Shown here: positions 27,745 to 36,338 of the stretch, piece by piece
Numbering within the stretch: position 1 is the stretch's first letter
Layout: every line of letters begins with the position of its first letter
Assembly: GCF_036014215.1 (NCBI RefSeq)
Contig: NZ_CP107921.1
Coordinates: 3,521,001-3,585,000, forward strand
Source: Streptomyces sp. NBC_00440
GTDB taxonomy: Bacteria > Actinomycetota > Actinomycetes > Streptomycetales > Streptomycetaceae
Reading direction: 5' to 3'
DNA length: 64,000 nucleotides
Notes under the pieces: generated by a model
Seen by the model: the letters and a program-made list of their open reading frames with translations, nothing else
What the model was told of the DNA's origin: nothing
Database searches by the model: none
Position numbers and translations under genes: made by a program

Positions 27745-28713
27745 TCAGGAATAGAAGTTCCGCTCCCACCGGTGCTTCGCCAGCACGGCGAGCTGGTCCG
27801 CGGTGAGCACCCGCCCGTCGCTCAGAGCAGTGTTGCGCTCCACATTGCGTACGGTCCGCATCCCGGGGATGACAGTGGAGACCGCCGGCGAACTCAGCAC
27901 GAAACGCAGCGCGGTCTCCGCGATCTCGTCCGGCGCGATGCCGAGGTCGGCGACGATCGCCGCCACCCGCTGCTCGACCTGCGCCGGGCGGTCGTCGCGG
28001 AAGTACCGGTGGCGCCAGTCGCCCTCCGGGAACGTGCTGTCCGCGGTGATACGGCCGGTGAGACCACCCTCGTCCAGCGCCACCCGCACGATGACCCCGA
28101 CGCCGTGCTCCTCGCAGGCCGGCAGCAGCGCGTCGGCGGGCGACTGGTCGAAGATGTTGTAGATGACCTGCACGCTGTCCACGGCCCCGCTGCGTACGAG
28201 CGCGAGTGCGTTGTCCGGCTCGTGGTCGTTGATGGAGACACCGAACAGGCCGATCTTCCCCTCCTGTTTCAGCGCGGCGATCGTCTCCAGCCAGTCGCCC
28301 CGGCCGACCCAGTCGTCACTCCACACATGGAATTGCAGCACGTCGAAGTGGTCCAGGCCGCTGGCCCGCAGACTGGTCTCCAGAGCCTTACGGATGTGCT
28401 CACCCGGATACACGTCGGCCGGGTCGAGCCCGAAGGGCGGCGGCCAGACCCCGTTCTTGGGCGGCACCTTGGTCGCGACACGCACCTCGTCACCGGTCCG
28501 CTCACGGACGACCCGGCCGACGATCCGCTCGCTCTCGCCGTAGCCGCGCGCGGTATCGATGAAGTTCACACCGAGGTCGACGGCCCGGTGCAGAGCCCGG
28601 ACGGACTCGTCCTCGGTGGCCCCCACCCAACTGGACTCACCGATGCCCCAGGCTCCGTAACCGATCTCGGACACGGACAGCCCACTACGTCCCACTGTGG
28701 GGTATCGCACCAT
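27745..28713 (-). CDS. Aldo/keto reductase
   Basis: A 322-residue NADPH-dependent (beta/alpha)8 reductase. Active-site tetrad residues are in NFIDTARGYGES (Asp, Tyr), VRVATKVPPK (Lys) and VLQFHVWSD (His); the C-terminal cofactor region is AVSTVIPGMRTVRNVERN. The second of two adjacent ATGs is chosen because GGGG lies 3 nt before it. The longer reading frame upstream is antisense noise over the isochorismatase gene. It is followed on the same strand by the DinB gene at about 100 bp. Confidence 0.92.
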   Translation of the reverse strand: MVRYPTVGRSGLSVSEIGYGAWGIGESSWVGATEDESVRALHRAVDLGVNFIDTARGYGESERIVGRVVRERTGDEVRVATKVPPKNGVWPPPFGLDPADVYPGEHIRKALETSLRASGLDHFDVLQFHVWSDDWVGRGDWLETIAALKQEGKIGLFGVSINDHEPDNALALVRSGAVDSVQVIYNIFDQSPADALLPACEEHGVGVIVRVALDEGGLTGRITADSTFPEGDWRHRYFRDDRPAQVEQRVAAIVADLGIAPDEIAETALRFVLSSPAVSTVIPGMRTVRNVERNTALSDGRVLTADQLAVLAKHRWERNFYS

Positions 28714-28840
28714 CATCCCCAACGTCTCAAGCGTCCCGGCGGAAATCTCCCCGACGGTAGGCGACTTGGCGGAAGACCGCAGCTGGTTTTCACAGCGAAG
28801 CGGTCGGCCCGTCCAACCGCTCCGACAGCCGGAGTGCCGA

Positions 28841-29422
28841 TCACAAGGCCGGGCTGAACTCCACCTCGGCCGCGGGCAGCACACGGACGCGCCGACCCGG
28901 GAATCGGATGTTCCGGAAGATCTCGTTATGGTGCGCGATCGACCGGTCCGCCGGGGCGTACGCCCCGAACTCGGACTCGGACTCGGACTCGGACTCGGAC
29001 TCGGGCCGTACGGAAGTGGTGTGGCCGTTGGCGACCAGCACCACGTCATATCCGTGGCTCAGCGCCTGCCGCGCCGTGGTGTCCACGCACATCTCGGTCG
29101 CGAACCCGGTGACCACCACCTCGGTGGCACCCAGCGCTTTCAGGATCGCGTCGAGACCGGTACCCAGAAAGCTGTCGGGGCTGGTCTTGCGCACCACCAA
29201 CCCGTCACCAGCCGGAGCGAGTTCGGCCACCACCTGCCAGCCATCGCTACCGGGCTCCATCCCCTCGCCACCCTGATCCTGAACCGTCACGACCGGCACA
29301 CCGGCCGCCAGGGCCCGTTCACGGAGCCCGGCGATCACACTGACGGTCTCGGCGGCCCGGTGGGCGATCGCCACCGTGGAGTTCTGCATGTCGATGACAA
29401 GTAGGGCGGAGGTTTGCGACAT
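28841..29422 (-). CDS. Isochorismatase-family cysteine hydrolase
   Basis: A 193-residue alpha/beta hydrolase of the isochorismatase/nicotinamidase superfamily. The triad is visible: Asp in ALLVIDMQN, Lys in LVVRKTSPDSF and Cys in GFATEMCVDTTARQALS with the cis-peptide ATE before it. Close to the C-terminus a SVRPESESESESESEF run is written by CTCGGA hexamers on the plus strand and would sit in a surface loop. The ATG at 29422 is preferred; a GTG two codons earlier is possible. Substrate unknown. Confidence 0.9.
   Translation of the reverse strand: MSQTSALLVIDMQNSTVAIAHRAAETVSVIAGLRERALAAGVPVVTVQDQGGEGMEPGSDGWQVVAELAPAGDGLVVRKTSPDSFLGTGLDAILKALGATEVVVTGFATEMCVDTTARQALSHGYDVVLVANGHTTSVRPESESESESESEFGAYAPADRSIAHHNEIFRNIRFPGRRVRVLPAAEVEFSPAL
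28970..29004. repeat. In-frame GAGTCC hexamer tract (Glu-Ser repeat)
   Basis: Almost six units of CTCGGA (plus strand) inside the isochorismatase gene code an alternating Glu-Ser run, interrupting an otherwise conserved region of the fold. Confidence 0.85.
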
Positions 29423-29441
29423 GGCCACACGGTAACGGGGC

Positions 29442-30234
29442 TCAGCCGTTCACCGCCGCCACCCGCACCCGCCAGGGCGTGACCGGACCCGCCGGACCCG
29501 CCGGACCCGCCGCCCGGCCCGCGCCCGCGGTCCGGCACCGGCGGCACTGCGTTTCGTCCCCCCACCGGCCGGAACACATGCTCGTCACCGGGCCCCCGGC
29601 ACACCACAAGACCGGCCGCTGCTGCGCTCGTTACGGAATCGGCCACCACGGCCACAGCCTCAGCGGGAAGTTTCACCGTCAGCCGGTGGCGCAGGAAGCC
29701 GATCGCCGAACGGACACCGGCTGGCGGCAGGCCCGCCGTCAGCGCCCTGCGCAGCTCCGCCGCCGACACACCTCGCCGCAACCACTCGGCCGCCGCCTCC
29801 GCCAGCTGACGCGCCTCCCGTACGCCGAGATGCAGCTCATGACTGGTCGCGCGCAGCGACAGCAACACCCGCTCGGCGGACAGCAGTTCCGGTGTCGGCT
29901 CGGGCTGCGTTTCGGGTGGGGGGTGGAGAAGGTTCTTCTTCAGTAATTCTTCTTCCCGGTAAGAGCCGCCGACTTCCCGGCGCTCCGGGCCCCCGACGGC
30001 CGGAGTCCGCACACTCGGCGGCTCCGTCCGCGGGGGGTCGGGCGGACCGCCCAGGTCCGGTGCGCCGCCCGGGTCCGGCGGGGGCGCCCCGTCCTGTACG
30101 CCGCCCGCCCCATTCCGTACGCCGCCCGCCTCCTCCGGCGTCAATGCGACGTTCGTGAGCAGCTGCTCCGTAACCCAGCGCCCGCGCTCGCCCTCACCGT
30201 CTCCCCCACCACCTGGGCCGCCTTCCTTCCCCAT
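29442..30234 (-). pseudogene. Hypothetical Streptomyces regulator-like protein, frameshifted near its C-terminus
   Basis: The frame from ATG 30234 gives a Gly/Pro-rich N-terminus (VTEQLLTNVALTPEEAGG), then a conserved-looking helical core (LLSLRATSHELHLGVREARQ, AAEWLRRGVSAAELRRALTA, SAIGFLRHRL) and CRGPGDEHVFRPVG. After a run of six C (29558-29563, plus strand) it loses family character and would run on to 29335, 88 bp into the isochorismatase gene. Removing one base restores VGDETQCRRCRTAG, a CxxC ending I recall in relatives, with a stop at 29442-29444, clear of the neighbour. Either a mutation or a sequencing indel. Function is unknown; relatives carry an N-terminal helix-turn-helix that is not recognisable here. 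Confidence 0.65.
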
Positions 30235-30376
30235 CTCGTGGCGGAGAACGCAACAGCCTGACTCCTGCCGGGCCTGTTCTTCCAGACGCCCCGGACTGTG
30301 ACCCAGGTCTCACGACGTGCGTGCAGCAGGCGAGACTTCTTTCCCGTCAAGGAGGGGTGACAGGAAGGGAGGGGAT

Positions 30377-30955
30377 GTGGAGCTGGCAACCGAGCGCGAC
30401 ATCCGTACCGGACTCAGCAAGACCAGGCCGGCGGAGTCGGAGTCCGAGATGGACTTCCATGACTTCGTCGTCGCCCGGTCGGCCGCACTGTTCCGCGGGG
30501 CCCTCGTCTTGACGGGAAACCGCGAGACAGCGGAAGACCTGGTCCAGGAAACCCTGGAACGGGCCTGCCGCAAGTGGCGCACCATCGCCGCCAAGGATGC
30601 TCCGGACGCCTACGTGCGGCGGATCATGGTGAACCTGGCCAACGACCGGTGGCGGAGATTCCGCCGCACGGTCCCGCACCAGGATGGCGCCGAACGCGCC
30701 GCATCCGGGGATCAGTACGGACAGGTGGACACGAGGGACCAGTTGGTGCGGGCCCTCCAGGGTCTGCCGATGCGCATGCGGACGGTCGTGGTGCTCCGGT
30801 ACTTCCACGATCTGCCGGATGACGAGATCGCCGCCGACCTGAGGATCTCACCGAGCACCGTGCGGTCCCAGCTCGCTCGTGGAATCGACAAGCTCAGAGG
30901 CCAGTTCCCCGCACTCTCCGGCCCTTCACCACAGCAGCACACGGAAGGAATCTGA
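30377..30955 (+). CDS. SigE-family ECF-type sigma factor
   Basis: A 192-residue sigma-70 family protein of the SigE (TIGR02983-like) class. Region 2: MDFHDFVVARSAALFRGALV, ETAEDLVQETLERACRKW and AYVRRIMVNLANDRWRR; region 4: LQGLPMRMRTVVVLRYFHDL, LRISPSTVRSQLARGIDKLRG. GTG 30377 follows GGGAGGGG by a few nucleotides; GTG 30317 and ATG 30449 are alternatives. It overlaps the next gene by one base (TGATG), so its membrane partner is made from the same transcript. Confidence 0.88.
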   Translation: MELATERDIRTGLSKTRPAESESEMDFHDFVVARSAALFRGALVLTGNRETAEDLVQETLERACRKWRTIAAKDAPDAYVRRIMVNLANDRWRRFRRTVPHQDGAERAASGDQYGQVDTRDQLVRALQGLPMRMRTVVVLRYFHDLPDDEIAADLRISPSTVRSQLARGIDKLRGQFPALSGPSPQQHTEGI

Positions 30956-31464
30956 TGAATTCACACGGTTCACAGCCTTTCGGCTGCACACCCTTCGAAC
31001 AGGAACTGGTGAACGCCATGAACGACTTCGCCCACACCACCGATACGCCGACCTTCGACACGGCCGCCATCGCACGCGGGGCGCGCCGCAAGCGGGCCAC
31101 GGCCATAGCGGGCATCGCCACCGCTCTCATCGTCGGCGGGGCAGGCACCGCCCTGGCCGTCGGCGGCGCCGTCGGCAGCAGCTCGCACGCCTCGAAGCCG
31201 GCCGCATCGGCCGTCACCTCTACCGACGACACCACCTTCCTCGTCCGCACCAGCGACGGCTCGATCGCCAAGGAGTCGCTGCACGGCGCGAGTTCACTGC
31301 GGGCCAGGGAGATGCTCGTCCACTTCCGCCTCACGCCCAACTTCACCCGGGTCCGGAAGGCCGACTGCCCGCAGCCGCAGGACGCGGTGATCTCGCTGTC
31401 GCCGCACGCCCCGACGGTCCTCAACGAGGGTGACACGGTCCTCGTGACCACCTGCTTCCGCTGA
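30955..31464 (+). CDS. Single-pass membrane protein, probable partner of the SigE-type sigma factor
   Basis: A 169-residue protein coupled to the sigma gene. A ~50-residue N-terminal cytosolic part with IARGARRKRATAIA leads into one membrane helix (GIATALIVGGAGTALAVGG, about 52-70), then a Ser/Ala linker and an outer domain of about 80 residues with two cysteines (KADCPQPQ and the terminal TTCFR) whose closing strand pattern (SLSPHAPTVLNEGDTVLVTT) resembles a PASTA repeat. The layout fits an anti-sigma or signal-receiving partner, but no ZAS zinc motif is present. Confidence 0.75.
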   Translation: MNSHGSQPFGCTPFEQELVNAMNDFAHTTDTPTFDTAAIARGARRKRATAIAGIATALIVGGAGTALAVGGAVGSSSHASKPAASAVTSTDDTTFLVRTSDGSIAKESLHGASSLRAREMLVHFRLTPNFTRVRKADCPQPQDAVISLSPHAPTVLNEGDTVLVTTCFR

Positions 31465-31533
31465 CCCCGGCAGAACCGGTCTGACGGCCCGACTGAGCCG
31501 GACTGACAGAACCGGGTTGCCGACATGCCAGAG

Positions 31534-31566
31534 AGTGGTGGCCCCGTCGGAACCGGGGCCACCACT
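31534..31566 (+). terminator. Hairpin terminator after the sigma operon
   Basis: A perfect 13-bp stem (AGTGGTGGCCCCG / CGGGGCCACCACT) with a 7-nt loop begins 70 bp after the stop of the membrane partner gene. Confidence 0.75.
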
Positions 31567-31710
31567 CCCTGTATTCCAACACGGCCTGCGTCCCCGGAGG
31601 CCGTCCAGCAGACAGACCTGAGTCACACCCTCTTCAGTGGTTTGTCAGAGGCGTGTCACAGGGAGCTGGTGACCCTTGGGACAGCAGTTGCTCATGTGAT
31701 CGAATGCAAA

Positions 31711-31732
31711 TGATCCGGGAACCCCCGGATCA
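31711..31732. repeat. TGATCCGGG-N4-CCCGGATCA perfect inverted repeat
   Basis: Two perfect 9-bp arms with a 4-bp centre, in the 530-bp gap between the sigma operon and the lipoprotein gene. It could be an operator or a weak terminator. The gap (31465-31996) otherwise holds a 71-codon frame at 31653-31868 without support. Confidence 0.5.
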
Positions 31733-31996
31733 CAACGCTGCTTTGTACGGTCGGAACCCACGGCCTTTGCAGAAGCACGGGACGATCACAGGCTTCGCCT
31801 GCCTGGAGAACCAGGGCGGCAAGACCTACGAGCAGACCCCGTACTACGCCAACCGATCCCTCCCGTAGACCTGCGGCCCCACCCGCAAGGAGGGCCGACT
31901 GCCCTGGGCTGCGTAACGGCCGCTGGAAGAGCAACGAGCCGCAACGTGTCGCAGGACGCCGGTCAGGACACCCCACGCGTAAGGAAGTAGAAAGTC

Positions 31997-32698
31997 ATGG
32001 CACGACCAGAGTCCGGCAAGAGGGTCATGGGTTGGGTCGCTGCGGCCACCCTGCTGACGGCGGCGCCGCTCCTGGCGGCATGCTCGGGCGATTCGCACGC
32101 ACACTCCGCCTCCGCCTCGCACGACAGCGGCAGCTCCTCCCCCGGCGCATCGGACAACTCCGGGGCGTCGGACAACTCCGGGGCGTCGGACAACTCCAGC
32201 GCGTCGTCGGACGGCGGCTCCGGCACACAGGCCGACGACCAGTCCACGGTGTCATCCACGGTCGGCTCCTGGGTGGACGCGGTCATCGAGAAGGACGCGA
32301 AGCGGGTCTGCCGGCTCTCCTCCATGCCGGGCACCGGCTCGGCTCCGCCGAAGGCATCGACCCCGCAGATGTGCGACGACCCGTCGACCATCAAGGAGCT
32401 GAACGTCGGCCTGCCGTCCATGAGCAAGGCGTTCACACCGAAGAACGCCCCCTCCGGCCGGCCGACGGTGAAGGTCAACGTGCCCACCCCGCAGGGCGAC
32501 GAGGCAGTCGTCCCGGCGGCCAAGATCACGGTTGATGGAACGACCCTGCGGGCGATCATGCTGTCCCGCTCGCACAATGTGGACCGGAAGACCTTCACGT
32601 TCAAGGCGAAAGCCAACAAGATCGACGGTAAGTGGTACGTCGGCGACGACGACACCAACAGCGGTGACCAGACGCTCAAGCCTCAGACCCCGTCCTGA
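31997..32698 (+). CDS. Secreted lipoprotein of unknown function
   Basis: A 233-residue lipoprotein: signal peptide MGWVAAATLLTAAPLLAAC with lipobox LAAC (C29), then a His/Ser-rich spacer and three exact copies of GASDNS (18-bp DNA repeats). The folded part (about 85-230: STVGSWVDAVIEKDAKRVCR, TVKVNVPTPQGDEAVVPAAK, TLRAIMLSRSHNVDRKTFTF, KWYVGDDD) has the shape of an NTF2-like or mce-associated-type domain; two cysteines may form a disulfide. AAGGAAG precedes the ATG. A hairpin ends the transcript. Confidence 0.82.
   Translation: MARPESGKRVMGWVAAATLLTAAPLLAACSGDSHAHSASASHDSGSSSPGASDNSGASDNSGASDNSSASSDGGSGTQADDQSTVSSTVGSWVDAVIEKDAKRVCRLSSMPGTGSAPPKASTPQMCDDPSTIKELNVGLPSMSKAFTPKNAPSGRPTVKVNVPTPQGDEAVVPAAKITVDGTTLRAIMLSRSHNVDRKTFTFKAKANKIDGKWYVGDDDTNSGDQTLKPQTPS
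32144..32197. repeat. Three 18-bp in-frame repeats in the lipoprotein spacer
   Basis: Units at 32144, 32162 and 32180 code Gly-Ala-Ser-Asp-Asn-Ser and differ at only two bases, just after the lipidated cysteine, so the tether length can vary. Confidence 0.85.
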
Positions 32699-32771
32699 CG
32701 TCACGGTCTCGACGGACCCTGGGGATGGCTCTCCCGTAACCGGTCGGCCCGGTCGGCGGCCGAAGTGCGCA

Positions 32772-32800
32772 GGCCCGGCAGTCGTTGCGACTGCCGGGCC
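32772..32800 (+). terminator. Hairpin terminator after the lipoprotein gene
   Basis: A perfect 13-bp stem (GGCCCGGCAGTCG / CGACTGCCGGGCC) with a 3-nt loop, 74 bp after the lipoprotein stop and before the convergent TMEM175-type gene. Confidence 0.75.
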
Positions 32801-32878
32801 ATGGCATCTGCATACCCGAGCTGCGGCGCGGCTGCCCCAGGGCTCAGGCAGGGGTCCGGGCGCTGGGCGTTCCCGTGA

Positions 32879-33580
32879 TCAGGCGGCGGTGCGCCGGCCC
32901 CGGAGATGCCCCAGCCTCGGCGGGACGGCGAGCAGCAGCAGGCTGTAGTACTGCAGGACAGGTACGGCGAGTGCGATGGCGAAGGCGATGACCAGGGCGA
33001 AGACGTTGAGATAGCTCTCGGTGTACAAGCCTTCCGTCCTCCGGCGGACCTCCGGGCCGTCCTCATCGAGGAGCGCCGGGGTGGTCTTCAGGATCCTCAG
33101 CATCGCGAACCGGCAGACCATGCCGGCCAGGAGAGTCGAGTAGTAGAACGCCGCCACGAACCGGTCGCGGCCGAAGGTGCCGAGCATCTCCGTCGGCAGC
33201 GGAATGACGATGACGGAGAGCAGCCATCCCATGTTCCACACCGTCAGGGGGCGGCTGGCCTGCTTGACCGTCGAGAAGGCCCGGTGGTGCTCCCGCCAGA
33301 TGTTCGCGACGACCGCGAAGCTGAGCAGGAAGCTCCAGATCTGGTCGAGGTGACCGGTGATCACTTCCCTGGCGCCCTCATGGGCGGCCGCGACTTCCGG
33401 GACGAGGTCCACCAGCGGCAGGATCAGCAGGGTGATGGAGATCGCGGTCACCGCGTCGGTGAACAGCACCAGGCGCTCCCCCGAGACACCCCCCTCGATC
33501 GTGTCCTTCGCGGGAACCGACGGCCCTGCCGGGTCACCCCCTCCCGTATCGGTCCCGTCGATGACGCCACTGGCACCCAT
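32879..33580 (-). CDS. TMEM175-family (DUF1211) membrane protein, putative K+ channel
   Basis: A 233-residue protein with about six hydrophobic helices. The family signature R-x-x-x-F-(S/T)-D-A lies in the first helix as ERLVLFTDAVTAISITLLIL, followed by FLLSFAVVANIWREHHRAF, a second conserved block. Bacterial TMEM175 proteins form tetrameric potassium-leak channels; that role is family knowledge. The N-terminal ~30 residues are a soluble Gly/Asp leader. The gap to 33821 on the other side holds no gene. Confidence 0.88.
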   Translation of the reverse strand: MGASGVIDGTDTGGGDPAGPSVPAKDTIEGGVSGERLVLFTDAVTAISITLLILPLVDLVPEVAAAHEGAREVITGHLDQIWSFLLSFAVVANIWREHHRAFSTVKQASRPLTVWNMGWLLSVIVIPLPTEMLGTFGRDRFVAAFYYSTLLAGMVCRFAMLRILKTTPALLDEDGPEVRRRTEGLYTESYLNVFALVIAFAIALAVPVLQYYSLLLLAVPPRLGHLRGRRTAA

Positions 33581-33821
33581 GCGTGTACACCTCTCCCTTG
33601 TCCTGCCCGCCGCGCCTGCCGACGCTACCGGACTCTGCTGGTCATGGACGTTTCCAACGAACCGCGCGGACTCTACCCTTGGTTACAGCGGAGATTGACG
33701 CGGGGTCCGCAGCTGCCGGTGCCCGTCCGGGCAGGCCGACTCGACGCTGCGCGGCAGGAGTCGACGCCATGGAGAACGCAGGTCCGCTTTCCGTAACGTG
33801 CTTTGCGTGCACGGGAGTTCC

Positions 33822-34298
33822 TCACGGCTCCGGCATCCGAGGGGCCGTCGGAAGGTGAGGGGGCGTGCCGGTCGTCCAGACTGCCTCGATTTCCATCCGC
33901 GCGATGCGCCAGCCCTCCGGTGTCCGGCGCAGTTCGGCCCGGTAGACCCCGCCCACGGTGAAGATGGGGAGGGCCTCCGGGCCGAGCGTGCGCAGGGTCG
34001 AGTCGTGGTGCACGTGCCTCATCAGCGCGTTCCAGGAAGCTGTGGTCCTTCCCGAGGCGGCGTCGGTGTGGACCAGGACGTCGGAGGACATGTGCTGCGT
34101 GCGGGCGTAGCGCTCGATCGCTTCCTGCGTGTGCCACATGGCGTCGATGCCCTCGGAAGTACCGAGCGGGGTCACCGTCCGCACGTCGTCGGTGAAGTAG
34201 GCGCGGGCCCAGTCGTCCGGGAACTCCCGCTCGTCCAGGGTGCGGAAGTAGAGGCTGATGAGAGTGCTGATGTCGAAGTGATCCGCCTGACTCGTCAT
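33822..34298 (-). CDS. NTF2-like (SnoaL-type) protein
   Basis: A 158-residue cone-shaped NTF2-fold protein. It starts at ATG 34298 (MTSQADHFDISTLISLYFRT) and shows EREFPDDWARAYFTDDVRTV, SWNALMRHVHHDS and VGGVYRAELRRTPEGWRIAR, the typical order of the fold. Such proteins are often polyketide cyclases, dehydratases or ligand binders; no function can be assigned. The conserved-looking histidines of the middle strand might be catalytic. It stands alone. Confidence 0.82.
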   Translation of the reverse strand: MTSQADHFDISTLISLYFRTLDEREFPDDWARAYFTDDVRTVTPLGTSEGIDAMWHTQEAIERYARTQHMSSDVLVHTDAASGRTTASWNALMRHVHHDSTLRTLGPEALPIFTVGGVYRAELRRTPEGWRIARMEIEAVWTTGTPPHLPTAPRMPEP

Positions 34299-34431
34299 GG
34301 GCCGATCCTGTCGCCCCAACCGCGCTTGAGGTCAACGCCGTGCCGGTCGGCGGCGCTCCGCCTGTCGGGCGCGGTGGCTGTGGAAGGGGCAGCCCCAGCC
34401 CGGTGGACCAAGTCCGGCAGACCCGCTCAGT

Positions 34432-34476
34432 CCGCCAGGCCCACCAGGCCCACCAGGCCCACCAGGCCCACCAACG
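34432..34476. repeat. Five 9-bp CCACCAGGC units, intergenic
   Basis: A 9-bp unit CC(A/G)CCAGGC occurs five times in tandem between the NTF2-like and glycosyltransferase genes, then decays. Its period of three codons would encode collagen-like Gly-Gly-Pro, but no gene spans it. Nothing else is seen in the 34299-34560 gap. Confidence 0.8.
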
Positions 34477-34560
34477 GATGTTCCGTAATCCATGGCGGGC
34501 GTACGACCGCGCCTGTGGATCACTGGACAGCCCTTGGTTCCCGGCCGGCCCGTCAACCGG

Positions 34561-35916
34561 TCAGTAGTTCTGGTTCTCGCTCTCCGGGGTCAGCCACTCC
34601 ATGTTGTCGTGGAAGTGGCGGCCCTGGCCCTGGAACCTGCCGTACTCGCCCCTGTTGAGACCGCCCTCGATGCCGAACTCCTCCTCCAAGTGATGTTCCA
34701 CCACCTGGAGGAGCGGGAACGGTCCGGACGCCGCCGGACCGGCCATGTGCAGTTCGTCGGCGTCCATCCCCTTGATCTTCGCGGCGATCTTCACAATCAT
34801 CTTCTCCATGACCGCGGATTCCTTCTGTGCGGCGATGAAGTGGTTTCCGTAGCCCCCGGTTTCGAGCAGATGAGTCACCGCGGCGCGGATCTGGGCCGCG
34901 GTCGGCTTTCCGGTCGCCCGCTCGGCACCCGCCTGGCTCAGCGTCGCGTTCAGGCTCTGCTTGTCGCGGATGAGCGGACCGAGCACGGGGACGTCCTTCT
35001 CCGCGAGCTTGGGGGTGTTCTCCTTGAGGTTGACCGTTCCGGAGCCCAGGTCCACGTCGGCGTACACCCCGCCGTGCTTCTTGAGGATGCTGTACCGGGC
35101 GATGTCGGAGGCGAACGGATACGCCTTCTGCTTGCCGGTGGTCGCTTTGGTGTAGGCCTCGGCGAGGCGGGGGTCGATGGCGTCCTCGATGAACTTGCGC
35201 TGCAGGCCCTTCGTGGTCCGGATCCGCGCCTGGTTCATGGTGCCCAGGGCCGAGTTGTGGTCCGTCCAGAGGTTGATGGTCCAGCCCGTGTTGGTGGCCC
35301 GGCCGGCCCACGCGAGGATGTTGTTGAGCGCGGCAGACGGGATGGCTCCGCCGATCCAGATGAAATGGACCTGGGACGGGATCTCGGGGCCGTCGCCGGG
35401 ACGCAGCGCCTCGACCTGCTTCCGCAGGTCGTCGAGGTAGTCCGGCGGTGGGTTCAGGCCCTTCAGGCGGTCGAGGAGCAGGTCGACGGCTTCGTGGTTG
35501 CCCTTGCCGAGCGAGGTGAAGACGTAGTCCCGTACGTTGTCCACGTCCTCGGAGTCCAGCGGCTGCCGGGCTCCTCCGGAGGGCCCTGCGTGGGAGATGC
35601 CCAGGGGAGCACGCTGCACAGCCGGGGCGGCGCGGCCGGAACCGGGGGCGCGGCCAGGGGCGCGGCCGGCGCCATGGGCGTGGGCGTGGGTGTCGCCGTG
35701 CGCGTGGCCGGGGGTGTGCTTGCCCACCGTCCGGGAGACCGCCGCGTTGCCCGCGGAGCGTTGCAGCGCCGTGACGGCGGCCGGGCCGAGCGGGAGCCCG
35801 GGGGCCGGGAGTTCCGCCGTGGACGCAGCGGACGGCGAGGCCGGCCGGCGCCGTACCGGCGTCGCTCCGCGCTTGTCGCTCGCAGCCCTGGCCTGGTCTG
35901 CGATGTGCTCCGGCAT
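34561..35916 (-). CDS. Toxin-like glycosyltransferase with eCIS-cargo-type N-terminus
   Basis: A 451-residue protein likely to transfer a sugar onto a target protein. The C-terminal ~280 residues resemble the clostridial TcdA/TcdB-type GT-A domain: QVHFIWIGGAIP, TINLWTDHN, PFASDIARYSILKKHGGVYADVDLG with the metal-binding D287-V-D289. The N-terminus is a disordered Pro/Ala/Arg leader with TALQRSAGNAAVSRTV (about 49-64), a His-rich HAHGDTHAHAHG stretch and AVQRAPLG, a layout seen in proteins tied to extracellular contractile injection systems. ATG 35916 is chosen because GAGGAG lies 8 nt before it. No immunity gene is recognised; the nearest candidate is the 93-aa gene at 36339. The 420-bp gap beyond the start holds no other gene. 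Confidence 0.85.
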   Translation of the reverse strand: MPEHIADQARAASDKRGATPVRRRPASPSAASTAELPAPGLPLGPAAVTALQRSAGNAAVSRTVGKHTPGHAHGDTHAHAHGAGRAPGRAPGSGRAAPAVQRAPLGISHAGPSGGARQPLDSEDVDNVRDYVFTSLGKGNHEAVDLLLDRLKGLNPPPDYLDDLRKQVEALRPGDGPEIPSQVHFIWIGGAIPSAALNNILAWAGRATNTGWTINLWTDHNSALGTMNQARIRTTKGLQRKFIEDAIDPRLAEAYTKATTGKQKAYPFASDIARYSILKKHGGVYADVDLGSGTVNLKENTPKLAEKDVPVLGPLIRDKQSLNATLSQAGAERATGKPTAAQIRAAVTHLLETGGYGNHFIAAQKESAVMEKMIVKIAAKIKGMDADELHMAGPAASGPFPLLQVVEHHLEEEFGIEGGLNRGEYGRFQGQGRHFHDNMEWLTPESENQNY

Positions 35917-36338
35917 CGATGGTCTCCTCGTGTCCGACACGCCCCGGGCGTGAGGTGTTGGGACACCCAGTGTGGCCGCTCCGGCGCTGCGACTTCCAGG
36001 CCGGGGAGGACAACCGTGAGGGCAGAGTTCGCTGCCCGCCCGAGATGCCCCGGCTTCGGCGGGCCCCGACGGGCCCCGATATCGGCCCCAGCATGACGAC
36101 GGAGCCGCGGCCGGCCGGGCAACACCTGCTCGGTGACAGCCAGTTCAGCAACAGTCCCCGCCCGGTGTCCGGCAGGTTCGCGACACCAACAGCCGGTGCC
36201 GACGGTGTCGTCGCCTTCCCTCCTGCGCCCTTGCGGTGCCCACCCGGCCGGCCCGGGACGGGCCGCCCGAAGTCGCCGAACCCGTGTGCGGATAGTGTGA
36301 ATAGAATGCGAGTTCGCTGACTTAACTGTGAGGAAAAC

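Noticed and set aside
31653..31868. 71-codon frame in the gap before the lipoprotein gene
   Set aside because: No ribosome site, mixed codon use, and a hairpin at 31711-31732 inside it; only its last 25 codons look protein-like (GTITGFACLENQGG). Possibly an old gene end, but not supportable.
34432..34476. Possible CRISPR or collagen-like gene from the 9-bp repeats
   Set aside because: Units are contiguous without spacers, and the frame that would code Gly-Gly-Pro has no start or domain context.
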